Assembly: GCA_035524275.1 (NCBI GenBank)
Contig: DATKPC010000068.1
Span: 1 to 30,038 of the forward strand
DNA: 30,038 nt
Origin: DATKPC01 sp035524275
GTDB taxonomy: Bacteria > Pseudomonadota > Gammaproteobacteria > Burkholderiales > Burkholderiaceae_F
Direction: 5' to 3'
Part shown: piece by piece, positions 7,763 to 14,444 of the stretch
Layout of the letters: every line of letters begins with the position of its first letter
Numbering within the stretch: position 1 is the first letter of the stretch
Notes under the pieces: model-generated
Told to the model about the DNA's origin: nothing
The model's database searches: none
Seen by the model: the letters and a program-made list of their open reading frames with translations, nothing else
Translations under genes and position numbers: made by a program

Positions 7763-8484
7763 ATGCACCCCGCGACGCCGGACTGCCTTGGAGCCGCGAG
7801 CAGTTCGAGGCGCGCCTGCGCGAGAAGGGCAAGGCCTACCATATCCATCACCCGTTCAACGTGATGCTGAACACCGGCAAGGCCTCGCCGGAGCAGATCC
7901 GCGGCTGGGTCGCGAACCGCTTCTACTACCAGATCGCGATCCCGGTCAAGGATGCGGCGATCCTGTCCAACTGCACGGACCGCGAGGTTCGCCGCGGCTG
8001 GATCCAGCGGATCCTGGACCACGACGGCTACGAGATGGCGGGCGAGTACAACGAGGGCGGCATCGAGGCCTGGATCCGCCTCGGGCTCGCGGTCGGCCTG
8101 TCGCGCGAGGAAATCCTCGACCTGCGCCATGTCGCGCCCGGCGTTCGATTCGCGGTCGATGCGTACGTCAACTTCGCGCGCCGCGCACCGTGGCAGGAAG
8201 CGGTCTGCTCGTCGCTGACGGAGCTTTTCGCGCCCGACATCCACAAGCAGCGCCTCGCGAACTGGCCGGCGGACTACGCGTGGATCGAGCACGACGGGCT
8301 GCAGTATTTCCGCAACCGCGTCGTGCAGGCGCGGCGCGACGTCGAGCAGGGCCTCGCGGTGACGCTCGCCTACTTCGACACGCTGGCCGCGCAGCACCGC
8401 GCGCTCGAGATCCTGCAGTTCAAGCTCGACATCCTGTGGACGATGAACGACGCGATGGCGCTGAAATACGGGGTGACGGCATGA
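7759..8484 (+). CDS. pqqC: PQQ synthase PqqC
   Basis: Cofactorless oxidase of 241 residues that carries out ring closure and the final eight-electron oxidation to PQQ with O2. All-helical, TenA-like fold. The active-site set known from the Klebsiella enzyme can be followed here: H28, R54, Q58, K64, R84, H88, H162, Y183, R187 and K222, within YHIHHPFNVML, NRFYYQIAIPVKDAAILSNC and FAPDIHKQR. Overlaps pqqB at the start and pqqD at the stop, each through ATGA, so stoichiometric coupled translation is likely. Confidence 0.97.
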   Translation: MNAPRDAGLPWSREQFEARLREKGKAYHIHHPFNVMLNTGKASPEQIRGWVANRFYYQIAIPVKDAAILSNCTDREVRRGWIQRILDHDGYEMAGEYNEGGIEAWIRLGLAVGLSREEILDLRHVAPGVRFAVDAYVNFARRAPWQEAVCSSLTELFAPDIHKQRLANWPADYAWIEHDGLQYFRNRVVQARRDVEQGLAVTLAYFDTLAAQHRALEILQFKLDILWTMNDAMALKYGVTA

Positions 8485-8771
8485 GCGAGGCGGAAGCCGC
8501 GGCGCAGGAACGCCCGCGCCTCGGCCGCCTGTTCCGCCTGCAGTGGGAGGAGGCGCAGCAGGCCTGGGTGCTGCTGTACCCGGAAGGCATGGTGAAATTG
8601 AACGCGTCGGCGGCCGAGATCATCACCCGCTGCGACGGCGTGCGCACCGTGCCGCAGATCGTCGCCAGCCTGGAGCAGGCGTTCGGCGCGAGCGGACTGG
8701 AGGCGGACGTTCGCGCCTTCCTCGCAATGGCGCGCGAGCGCGGCTGGATCCGGTCCGGCGCGGCGGGGTGA
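8481..8771 (+). CDS. pqqD: PqqA-binding chaperone PqqD
   Basis: A 96-residue RiPP recognition element that binds PqqA tightly and presents it to PqqE. Typical features: FRLQWEEAQQAWVLLYPEGMVKL beginning near residue 18 (the beta hairpin that receives the leader peptide), LNASAAEIITRCDG, and a C-terminal winged-helix part ending in AFLAMARERGWI. The length fits the family (about 90-100). It is a stand-alone gene here, not fused to PqqC as in some methylotrophs. The start overlaps pqqC, and the stop lies within the GTGA that may start pqqE. Confidence 0.96.
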   Translation: MSEAEAAAQERPRLGRLFRLQWEEAQQAWVLLYPEGMVKLNASAAEIITRCDGVRTVPQIVASLEQAFGASGLEADVRAFLAMARERGWIRSGAAG

Positions 8772-9967
8772 CCGGCGTGGACATGCCGGTCGCTCCCCGC
8801 ATCGACGCCGCGGCGCCACGTGCCGCCGGCGCCGCGGTCGGGCCGCCGCTGTGGCTGCTCGCCGAGCTGACGCATCGCTGCCCGCTGCACTGCGCGTTCT
8901 GCTACAACCCGGTCGACTTCGCGCGCCACGACGACGAGCTGGCCACCGCCGACTGGCTGCGCGTTCTGCGCGAGGCCCGCGCCCTCGGCGCCGTGCAGTG
9001 CGGCTTTTCCGGCGGCGAACCGATGCTGCGGGACGATCTCGAGGAACTCGTCGCCGAGGCGCACCGGCTCGGCTACTACACGAACCTGCTGACCTCGGGC
9101 GTCGGCCTGACGCCGGAGCGCGCCGCGCGGCTGCGCGACGCCGGCCTCGACCATGTCCAGCTGTCGTTCCAGGATTCGACGCGCGAATCGAACGACTTCC
9201 TGTCGCACACGCGCACGTTCGACCTCAAGCAGCGCGTCGCGCGGCTCATCAAGGCGCACGACTGGCCGATGGTGATGAATGTCGTGCTGCATCGGCTGAA
9301 CATCGACTACGTCGACCGGATCATCGAGATGGCGGTCGAGCTCGGCGCGGAATACCTGGAACTCGCCAACAGCCAGTACTACTCGTGGGCGCTCGTCAAC
9401 CGCGACCAGCTGCTGCCGTCGCGCGAGCAGCTGCAGCGCGCCGAGCGCGTCGTGCAGGCGTATCGCGCGCGGCTGGGCGATTCGATCCGGCTCCTGTTCG
9501 TCGTCCCCGACTATTACGAACGCCGCCCGAAGAAATGCACCAACGGCTGGGGGCAGACGTTTCTCGCGGTGGCGCCCGACGGCACCGCGCTGCCGTGCCA
9601 TACCGCGCGGATGCTCCCGGGCATCGCGTTTCCGAACGTTCGCGAGGCGTCGATCGAGACGATCTGGCGCGATTCGGAGGCCTTCAACAGGTTCCGCGGC
9701 ACGGCATGGATGAAGGAGCCGTGTCGCACCTGCCCCGAGAAGGACGACGACCTCGGCGGTTGCCGCTGCCAGGCCTACATGCTGAGCGGCGACGCGGCGA
9801 ATGCCGATCCGGTCTGCGACAAGTCGCCGTTCCGCGATCGCGTCGACGCCGCGATCGCGCTTGCCGAGTTGCCGGACGCGCAGCGAACGGCCGTGAAGCC
9901 GCTCGTCTTTCGCGATCCGAAGGCGTCGCTGGAGCTCGGCGCGAGTGGCGCCGGCTGCCGGCGCTAG
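8768..9967 (+). CDS. pqqE: PqqA peptide cyclase PqqE (radical SAM, SPASM)
   Basis: Radical SAM enzyme that forms the C-C bond between Glu and Tyr of PqqA. The CxxxCxxC cluster site is C38, C42, C45 (CPLHCAFC), followed by the GFSGGEPML SAM-binding region. The C-terminal SPASM part has the usual cysteine run: KCTNGWGQTF, LPCHTARMLPG, CRTCPEKDDDLGGCRCQ and VCDKSP, which bind auxiliary clusters. Length is 399 residues from GTG 8768, chosen because it overlaps the pqqD stop as GTGA, in line with the rest of the operon. GTG 8777 and ATG 8783 (394 residues) are credible alternatives. Last gene of the operon; no pqqF-like protease is present here. Confidence 0.95.
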   Translation: MTGVDMPVAPRIDAAAPRAAGAAVGPPLWLLAELTHRCPLHCAFCYNPVDFARHDDELATADWLRVLREARALGAVQCGFSGGEPMLRDDLEELVAEAHRLGYYTNLLTSGVGLTPERAARLRDAGLDHVQLSFQDSTRESNDFLSHTRTFDLKQRVARLIKAHDWPMVMNVVLHRLNIDYVDRIIEMAVELGAEYLELANSQYYSWALVNRDQLLPSREQLQRAERVVQAYRARLGDSIRLLFVVPDYYERRPKKCTNGWGQTFLAVAPDGTALPCHTARMLPGIAFPNVREASIETIWRDSEAFNRFRGTAWMKEPCRTCPEKDDDLGGCRCQAYMLSGDAANADPVCDKSPFRDRVDAAIALAELPDAQRTAVKPLVFRDPKASLELGASGAGCRR

Positions 9968-9983
9968 AGGCGTCCGGGGGAGG

Positions 9984-10001
9984 GCGCTCGCCCGCGAGCG
10001 C
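9984..10001 (+). terminator. Possible terminator hairpin after pqqE
   Basis: GCGCTCG (9984-9990) pairs with CGAGCGC (9995-10001) around a CCCG loop, 17 bases after the pqqE stop. No T run follows, so this is only a candidate end or stabilising structure for the pqq message. Confidence 0.35.
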
Positions 10002-10100
10002 ACGACGCACCGAAACTCGCTGCCGCGCCGGTTTTCGCTACGATCGCGCCTTTGCGCCGGTCGCGTCCCGCGGCGATGCCGCGGCGTCCCGATCTCGTCC

Positions 10101-10136
10101 GTCCGATCCGTCCGATCGGTCCGATCGGTCCGGTCC
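10101..10136. repeat. Four 9-bp tandem repeats (GTCCGATCS)
   Basis: Four adjacent 9-bp units: GTCCGATCC, GTCCGATCG, GTCCGATCG, GTCCGGTCC. They lie in the 193-bp gap between pqqE and the next gene, ending 24 bases before its start codon, so they are in its leader or promoter. A related core appears in the array at 18560-18604. Confidence 0.85.
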
Positions 10137-10160
10137 ATTTCATCTGCGAGGGCTTTCCCC

Positions 10161-10589
10161 ATGTACCGCCGCTGCCTTGTCGTGTCATTCGCCGCCGCCC
10201 TTGCCGCCTGCGCGGCGCCCTCGGGCGCCGATGACCTGGCCTCCGCCAACGACGCGCTCGCGCGCTCCGGCAGCCCCTACCGCTGGCAGGAGGCGCGCGG
10301 TGCCGACGGTGTCGTGCGGCGCGAGCGGACCATCGCCGGGACGCCGGGGCCCAGCATGGCCGACGACGCCTCGCGGCGCGGGATCCTCGCCAGCATCGCG
10401 CAGGTCGAATCCACCTGCGGCGCCGATCCGGCGGCCACGAAGCTCGTCGAGACGAGGCAACTGTCGGCCGAGGACGTAAGGACCCGCGAGATCTGGGTCG
10501 TGGCGCGCGCCGAGCGGCGCGTCGCTTACGTCGTCACGCTGGTGAAAGGCGAGACGACGGACTTCTTCGTGCGCGGCGTCTGCGAGTAG
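10161..10589 (+). CDS. Putative lipoprotein of unknown function
   Basis: I do not recognise this 142-residue protein. It begins with a short basic segment and hydrophobic stretch (MYRRCLVVSFAAALAAC) ending in a lipobox-like LAAC with C17, so export as a lipoprotein is likely; signal peptidase I cleavage near residue 22 is an alternative. The mature part is soluble and has two cysteines, C86 (ESTCGADP) and C141 (GVCE), which could form a disulfide. The C-terminal half reads like beta strands (IWVVARAERRVAYVVTLVKG). A purine-rich GCGAGGG lies 9-15 bases before ATG 10161. It stands alone, after the pqq operon and convergent with the BLUF gene. Confidence 0.75.
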   Translation: MYRRCLVVSFAAALAACAAPSGADDLASANDALARSGSPYRWQEARGADGVVRRERTIAGTPGPSMADDASRRGILASIAQVESTCGADPAATKLVETRQLSAEDVRTREIWVVARAERRVAYVVTLVKGETTDFFVRGVCE

Positions 10590-10628
10590 GGCGCCTTCAC
10601 GCGGACCCGTTCACGCGGGCCGGGCCAC

Positions 10629-10648
10629 GCGCGCGGTGCGCCGCGCGC
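10629..10648. terminator. Hairpin between convergent lipoprotein and BLUF genes
   Basis: GCGCGCGG (10629-10636) pairs perfectly with CCGCGCGC (10641-10648) around TGCG, in the 75-bp gap between two convergent stop codons. It could end transcription from both sides; there is no T tract on either side. A direct repeat TTCACGCGG also occurs just upstream in this gap. Confidence 0.45.
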
Positions 10649-10664
10649 CGAGACGGCTGGCCGG

Positions 10665-11090
10665 CTACGCCCGCCCGATGATCGATGCGGTCGCGATCAG
10701 TTCCTGCAGCAGCGCGAAGGAGGCGCGGCCCGAGGTCTGGAAAGGATCCAGGACCGGACGCTCCGAGTGTTTCAGCAGCAGCGACGGATTGACCTTCGCC
10801 AGGTTGACCTGGCCCATCGTCCAGCTCGAGAAGCAGCGCTCGGTGATCTCCTCGTAGTGCAGCAGCGTGACGTCGCGATGCCGGCCGTCGCGCGCGATCT
10901 GCCCGTAGAGGCGGTTGACCGGCTCGCGCCCGCCTTCGAGGACCTGGATGAACACGTCGCCGCCGTGGCAGAGGATCCCGGTGATCCCGAACTCCGGGTT
11001 GTGGCGGCGCGAATGCGCCAGGATCGATTCGATCGCGTCGGCGCCGGCGCCCGGGGCGATGCGGCTGGCGTACAGGAGTCTGACGAGCAT
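10665..11090 (-). CDS. BLUF-domain blue-light photoreceptor
   Basis: A 141-residue protein that is a BLUF domain (about 1-95) plus a short C-terminal helical tail, with no output domain. BLUF proteins bind FAD and switch hydrogen bonding on blue-light absorption. All photocycle residues are visible: Y7 (RLLYASR), N31 (HNPEFGITGIL), Q49 (VFIQVLEGG), and W90 and M92 (FSSWTMG). Short BLUF proteins of this PixD-like kind act by binding partner proteins. The gene follows folE on the same strand with a 28-base gap, so the two are probably co-transcribed; a partner role with GTP cyclohydrolase is a guess from position. Confidence 0.93.
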   Translation of the reverse strand: MLVRLLYASRIAPGAGADAIESILAHSRRHNPEFGITGILCHGGDVFIQVLEGGREPVNRLYGQIARDGRHRDVTLLHYEEITERCFSSWTMGQVNLAKVNPSLLLKHSERPVLDPFQTSGRASFALLQELIATASIIGRA

Positions 11091-11118
11091 GTCGGCCGTT
11101 CCGTCGTGGATTTCAGGC

Positions 11119-11859
11119 TCAGGCGCGCCGCGCCTGCAGCAGCGCCAGCAGTTCGCGGCGCAGGTTCGGGTCCTTGAGGAACGAGCCGCGCATGACGCTG
11201 TTGATCATCTTCGAGTCGGTGTCCTTGACGCCGCGCCATTGCATGCAGAAGTGGTCGGCCTCCATCACGATCGCGAGCCCGTCCGGATTCATCTTCTCCT
11301 GCAGCAGGTCCGCGAGGTGCGTGACCGCCTCCTCCTGGATCTGCGGTCGCGACATCACCCAATCGGCGATGCGCACGTATTTCGACAGGCCGATCAGGTT
11401 CGAGTGCTCGTTGGGCATGACGCCGATCCAGACGCGGCCGAGAATCGGGCAGAAATGGTGCGAGCAGGCGCTGCGGACCGTGATCGGGCCGACGATCATC
11501 AGTTCGTTGAGGTGCTCGACGTTGGGGAACTCGGTGATCGGCGGCATCGCCGTGTAGCGGCCGTTGAACACCTCGTTGAGATACATCCGCGCGACGCGGC
11601 GTGCGGTCCCGCGCGTGTTGTGGTCGCCCTCGGTGTCGATCACGAGGCTTTCGAGCAGCGCCTGGACCTTGTGCTCGACCTCCGCGAGGAGGCGTGGCAT
11701 CTCCCCCGGCTCGATGAACGCCGAGATGTTGTCGTTGGCGTGGAAACGCGCCCGCGCGTTGGCCAGGCGCTCGCGGATCTTGGCCGAAACCGGCACGCCT
11801 TCGTCGACGTCGCCGACGGTGCCCGCGGCGTGCGGCGATATCGTCTCTTTGGTGTCCAT
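11119..11859 (-). CDS. folE: GTP cyclohydrolase I
   Basis: Opens GTP to dihydroneopterin triphosphate, the first step to folate and other pterins. The 246-residue protein has a 40-50 residue N-terminal extension before the catalytic fold, unlike the 222-residue E. coli enzyme. The zinc ligands are visible as C132 and H135 (SACSHHFCPILGRV) and C205 (ADHFCMQWRGV). Also seen: DNISAFIEPGEM near the start of the core and EHSNLIGLSKYVRI in the substrate region. The sequence before ATG 11859 carries a GGGGAG ribosome site inside a duplicated GAGTACGCGG (11861-11880). It is followed by the BLUF gene in the same direction. Confidence 0.95.
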   Translation of the reverse strand: MDTKETISPHAAGTVGDVDEGVPVSAKIRERLANARARFHANDNISAFIEPGEMPRLLAEVEHKVQALLESLVIDTEGDHNTRGTARRVARMYLNEVFNGRYTAMPPITEFPNVEHLNELMIVGPITVRSACSHHFCPILGRVWIGVMPNEHSNLIGLSKYVRIADWVMSRPQIQEEAVTHLADLLQEKMNPDGLAIVMEADHFCMQWRGVKDTDSKMINSVMRGSFLKDPNLRRELLALLQARRA

Positions 11860-11926
11860 CCGCGTACTCCCCGCGTACTCTCAGGCTGCGCCGCCGCCCG
11901 GCGGCCTGGCACGTCCCGCACCGCGC

Positions 11927-11955
11927 TTGACCCGCTGCGACGCCCGGCCGATGAT
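11927..11955 (+). promoter_or_regulatory. Candidate sigma-70 promoter for acyl-CoA dehydrogenase pair
   Basis: TTGACC (11927-11932), a 17-base spacer and GATGAT (11950-11955), followed by an unusually AT-rich ACTTAAAAGGG. It lies 81 bases before ATG 12037 in the divergent gap with folE, and is the best promoter-like match seen in the window. Confidence 0.45.
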
Positions 11956-12036
11956 ACTTAAAAGGGAATTCCGCGCTGACGGGCCGCAGGCCGCACCATG
12001 GCACGTGCCCGCCGCAGGCGCCACGGAGAAGCGACG

Positions 12037-13206
12037 ATGGATCTCAGCTTCACGGCCGAGGAGGATGCCTTCCGCCTCGAGGTCCGCGATTTCGCGCAGC
12101 GTGCGGTGCCGGCGGATGCGCGCCTCGCGGCCGAGCGCGGCGAGCACGCGACGCGCGATGCGATCGTCGACTGGCAGCGGGCGCTGCATGCCCGCGGCTG
12201 GGGCGCGCCGAGCTGGCCGGTGTCGTGGGGCGGGCCGGGCTGGGACGAGATCCGGCAGCACATCTTCGACGAGGAGACGGCGTTCGCCGGGGCCCCGCGC
12301 CAGCTGCCGTTCGGGCTGAGGATGGTCGGACCGGTCCTGATGAAGTTCGGGACGCCGGCGCAGCAGAGGCGTTTCCTGCCGCGCATCCCGACGGCCGAGG
12401 ACTGGTGGTGCCAGGGTTATTCGGAGCCGGGAGCCGGCAGCGACCTCGCGGCGCTGTCGACGCGCGCCGAGCGGCGCGGCGACCGCTACGTCGTCAGCGG
12501 GCAGAAGACGTGGACGACGCTGGCGCAGTTCGCCGACTGGATCTTCTGCCTCGTGCGGACCGATTCGCAGGCGAAGAAGCAGGAAGGCATCAGCTTCCTC
12601 CTCGTCGACATGAAGTCGAAGGGCGTCAGCGTGCGCCCGATCATCCTGCTCGACGGCGTGCGCGAGGTGAACGAGGTCTGGTTCGACGACGTCGAGGTCC
12701 CGGTCGACCAGCGGGTCGGCGAGGAGAACCAGGGCTGGACGATTGCCAAGTACCTGCTGGAGCACGAGCGGACGAACATCGCCGGCATCGGCGCCAACAA
12801 GCGCGAACTGGCGCGCGTGCGCGCCCTGGCGCGCAGCGCGCGCCGCAACGGGCGACCGCTCGCCGACGATCCGCTGTATGCGGCGCGCCTCGCGGAGGTC
12901 GAGATCGACCTCATGGCCCTCGAGATCACGAACCTGCGCGTGCTGTCGGAGGCGCGCTCGCGCGGCGGGGCCCCCGGTCCGCTGTCGTCGATGCTGAAGA
13001 TCAAGGGGTCGGAAATCTACCAGCGCATCGCCGAACTCGCGCTCGAGGCGCACGGCAGCGCGGCGCTGGCGGGGCGCGCCAAGGGCGACGGCTACGTGCC
13101 GGCCGGCGACGCGGCCTTCTACCTCAACCTGCGCAAGGTGAGCATCTACGGCGGATCGAACGAGATCCAGCGCGGGATCATCGCCAAGCACGTCCTCGAG
13201 CTGTAG
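12037..13206 (+). CDS. Acyl-CoA dehydrogenase, large subunit (PimC-like)
   Basis: FAD enzyme of 389 residues that introduces the alpha-beta double bond in an acyl-CoA. Motifs: GYSEPGAGSDLAAL (128-140), the flavin-contact stretch QKTWTTLAQFADWIFC and the C-terminal YGGSNEIQRGIIAKHVLEL (371-389). The MCAD-type catalytic Glu of YEG is Gly372 here; E244 in LLEHERTNIAG sits where isovaleryl-CoA dehydrogenase has its base and is the likely replacement. This pattern, with a smaller partner two bases downstream, matches heteromeric enzymes such as pimeloyl-CoA dehydrogenase PimC/PimD. GGAGA before ATG 12037 supports the start. The true substrate cannot be read from the sequence. Confidence 0.88.
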   Translation: MDLSFTAEEDAFRLEVRDFAQRAVPADARLAAERGEHATRDAIVDWQRALHARGWGAPSWPVSWGGPGWDEIRQHIFDEETAFAGAPRQLPFGLRMVGPVLMKFGTPAQQRRFLPRIPTAEDWWCQGYSEPGAGSDLAALSTRAERRGDRYVVSGQKTWTTLAQFADWIFCLVRTDSQAKKQEGISFLLVDMKSKGVSVRPIILLDGVREVNEVWFDDVEVPVDQRVGEENQGWTIAKYLLEHERTNIAGIGANKRELARVRALARSARRNGRPLADDPLYAARLAEVEIDLMALEITNLRVLSEARSRGGAPGPLSSMLKIKGSEIYQRIAELALEAHGSAALAGRAKGDGYVPAGDAAFYLNLRKVSIYGGSNEIQRGIIAKHVLEL

Positions 13207-13208
13207 CC

Positions 13209-14219
13209 ATGGACTTTTCGCTCAGCGAAGAACAATCGATGCTCGTGTCGAGCTGCGAGCGGCTCGTGCGCGAGCGCTGCACGTTCGAAGCGCGCCGGCG
13301 GGACGTTCGCGCCGATCCGGCCACGCCGCCGCCGGCGTGGGGCGACATGGTCGAACTGGGCCTCGCGGCGCTGTGCGTGCCGGCGTCGGCGGGTGGCCTG
13401 GGCCTCGCGCCGATCGATGCGGCGCTCGTCGCGCAGGCGCTTGGTGGCGGGTGGCTGCTGGAACCCTACGTCGATTCGGCCCTCGCGGCCGCCGCGACGC
13501 TGGCGGCAGCGCCGGCGTCGGCGGCGCGCGACGCCGCGCTGCAACGGGTCGCGGCCGGCGCCATCGTCGTTCCGCTGCGCGAGGCGACGTACGAGGGCGG
13601 CGCGCTGCGGGCCGCGTCGCCGCACGCGGCCTACGCCGAGTCGCTGCTCGCGTTCGTCGATGGTCGCCTGCTGCTGTTCGCGGCAGCCGCGACGTCGAGG
13701 CGGGCGTATCGGCAGTTCGACGGCACGAGCGCTGCCCACGTCGAGGCGGCGGCGGCCGAGGGCGTCGCGCTGGCGCAGGGCGATGCGGCCGAGCGCGCGT
13801 GGCGGGCCGGCGCGATGCTGTCGACGATCGGGCGCGTTGCCGAGGGCGTCGGCCTCGCGCGCACCGTGGTCGCCGTGACGACCGACTACCTGCGCACCCG
13901 GAAGCAGTTCGGGCAGCCCATCGGGCGCTTCCAGGTACTGGCCCACCGGACGGCGGACATGCTGATCCTGCTCGAGCAGGCGCAGTCGCTCGCATGGGCC
14001 GCGGCGATGAATCGGGACGAGCGCACGATCGATGCGGCGCAGGTGATGGCGCACCGGGCCTTGAGGACGATCGGCCAGCAGGCCGTGCAGCTGCATGGCG
14101 GCATCGGCATGGCCGATGAGACGCCGGTCTCGCATTACGTCAAGCGCCTTCTGGGTATCGAGATCGAGCTCGGGGATGTCGATACCGTTCTGACAAGGTT
14201 TTCTCGGCGCGAGTCCTGA
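13209..14219 (+). CDS. Acyl-CoA dehydrogenase, small subunit (PimD-like)
   Basis: A 336-residue protein with the acyl-CoA dehydrogenase fold but a poorly conserved, alanine-rich middle domain. The C-terminal half keeps the FAD-contact motifs RTRKQFGQPIGRFQ and QLHGGIGMADETPVSHYVKRL. It lacks the GAGSD segment and the C-terminal YxG helix of the large subunit, so it most likely contributes FAD contacts and dimer surface in an alpha2-beta2 enzyme with its upstream neighbour, starting two bases after that gene's stop. The high Ala/Arg content in the middle agrees with relaxed constraint. ATG 13209 is the only sensible start. Confidence 0.85.
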   Translation: MDFSLSEEQSMLVSSCERLVRERCTFEARRRDVRADPATPPPAWGDMVELGLAALCVPASAGGLGLAPIDAALVAQALGGGWLLEPYVDSALAAAATLAAAPASAARDAALQRVAAGAIVVPLREATYEGGALRAASPHAAYAESLLAFVDGRLLLFAAAATSRRAYRQFDGTSAAHVEAAAAEGVALAQGDAAERAWRAGAMLSTIGRVAEGVGLARTVVAVTTDYLRTRKQFGQPIGRFQVLAHRTADMLILLEQAQSLAWAAAMNRDERTIDAAQVMAHRALRTIGQQAVQLHGGIGMADETPVSHYVKRLLGIEIELGDVDTVLTRFSRRES

Positions 14220-14444
14220 GGGGAACCCGCAGGAGGGTCCGGGGGCGTAACGTCCCGCATCCACGCGTCAGACGAACGGCTTGCCGGTTTCTGGTGGCGG
14301 CTTGATGCAGACCGCCGGTTTTCCAGGTCATCGGCGGCTAGACTGGCTCTCGAACCGGTGTCAAGGGCGGATTTCCCACGCGCCGCATGGCGAATCCGCC
14401 GCTGACGGACGCTTTTGACGATCGACGCGACCCTCGCAGCCTCG

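Noticed and set aside
10101..10136. CRISPR or iteron origin
   Set aside because: Units of 9 bp with no spacers and no replication gene nearby; too short to support either.
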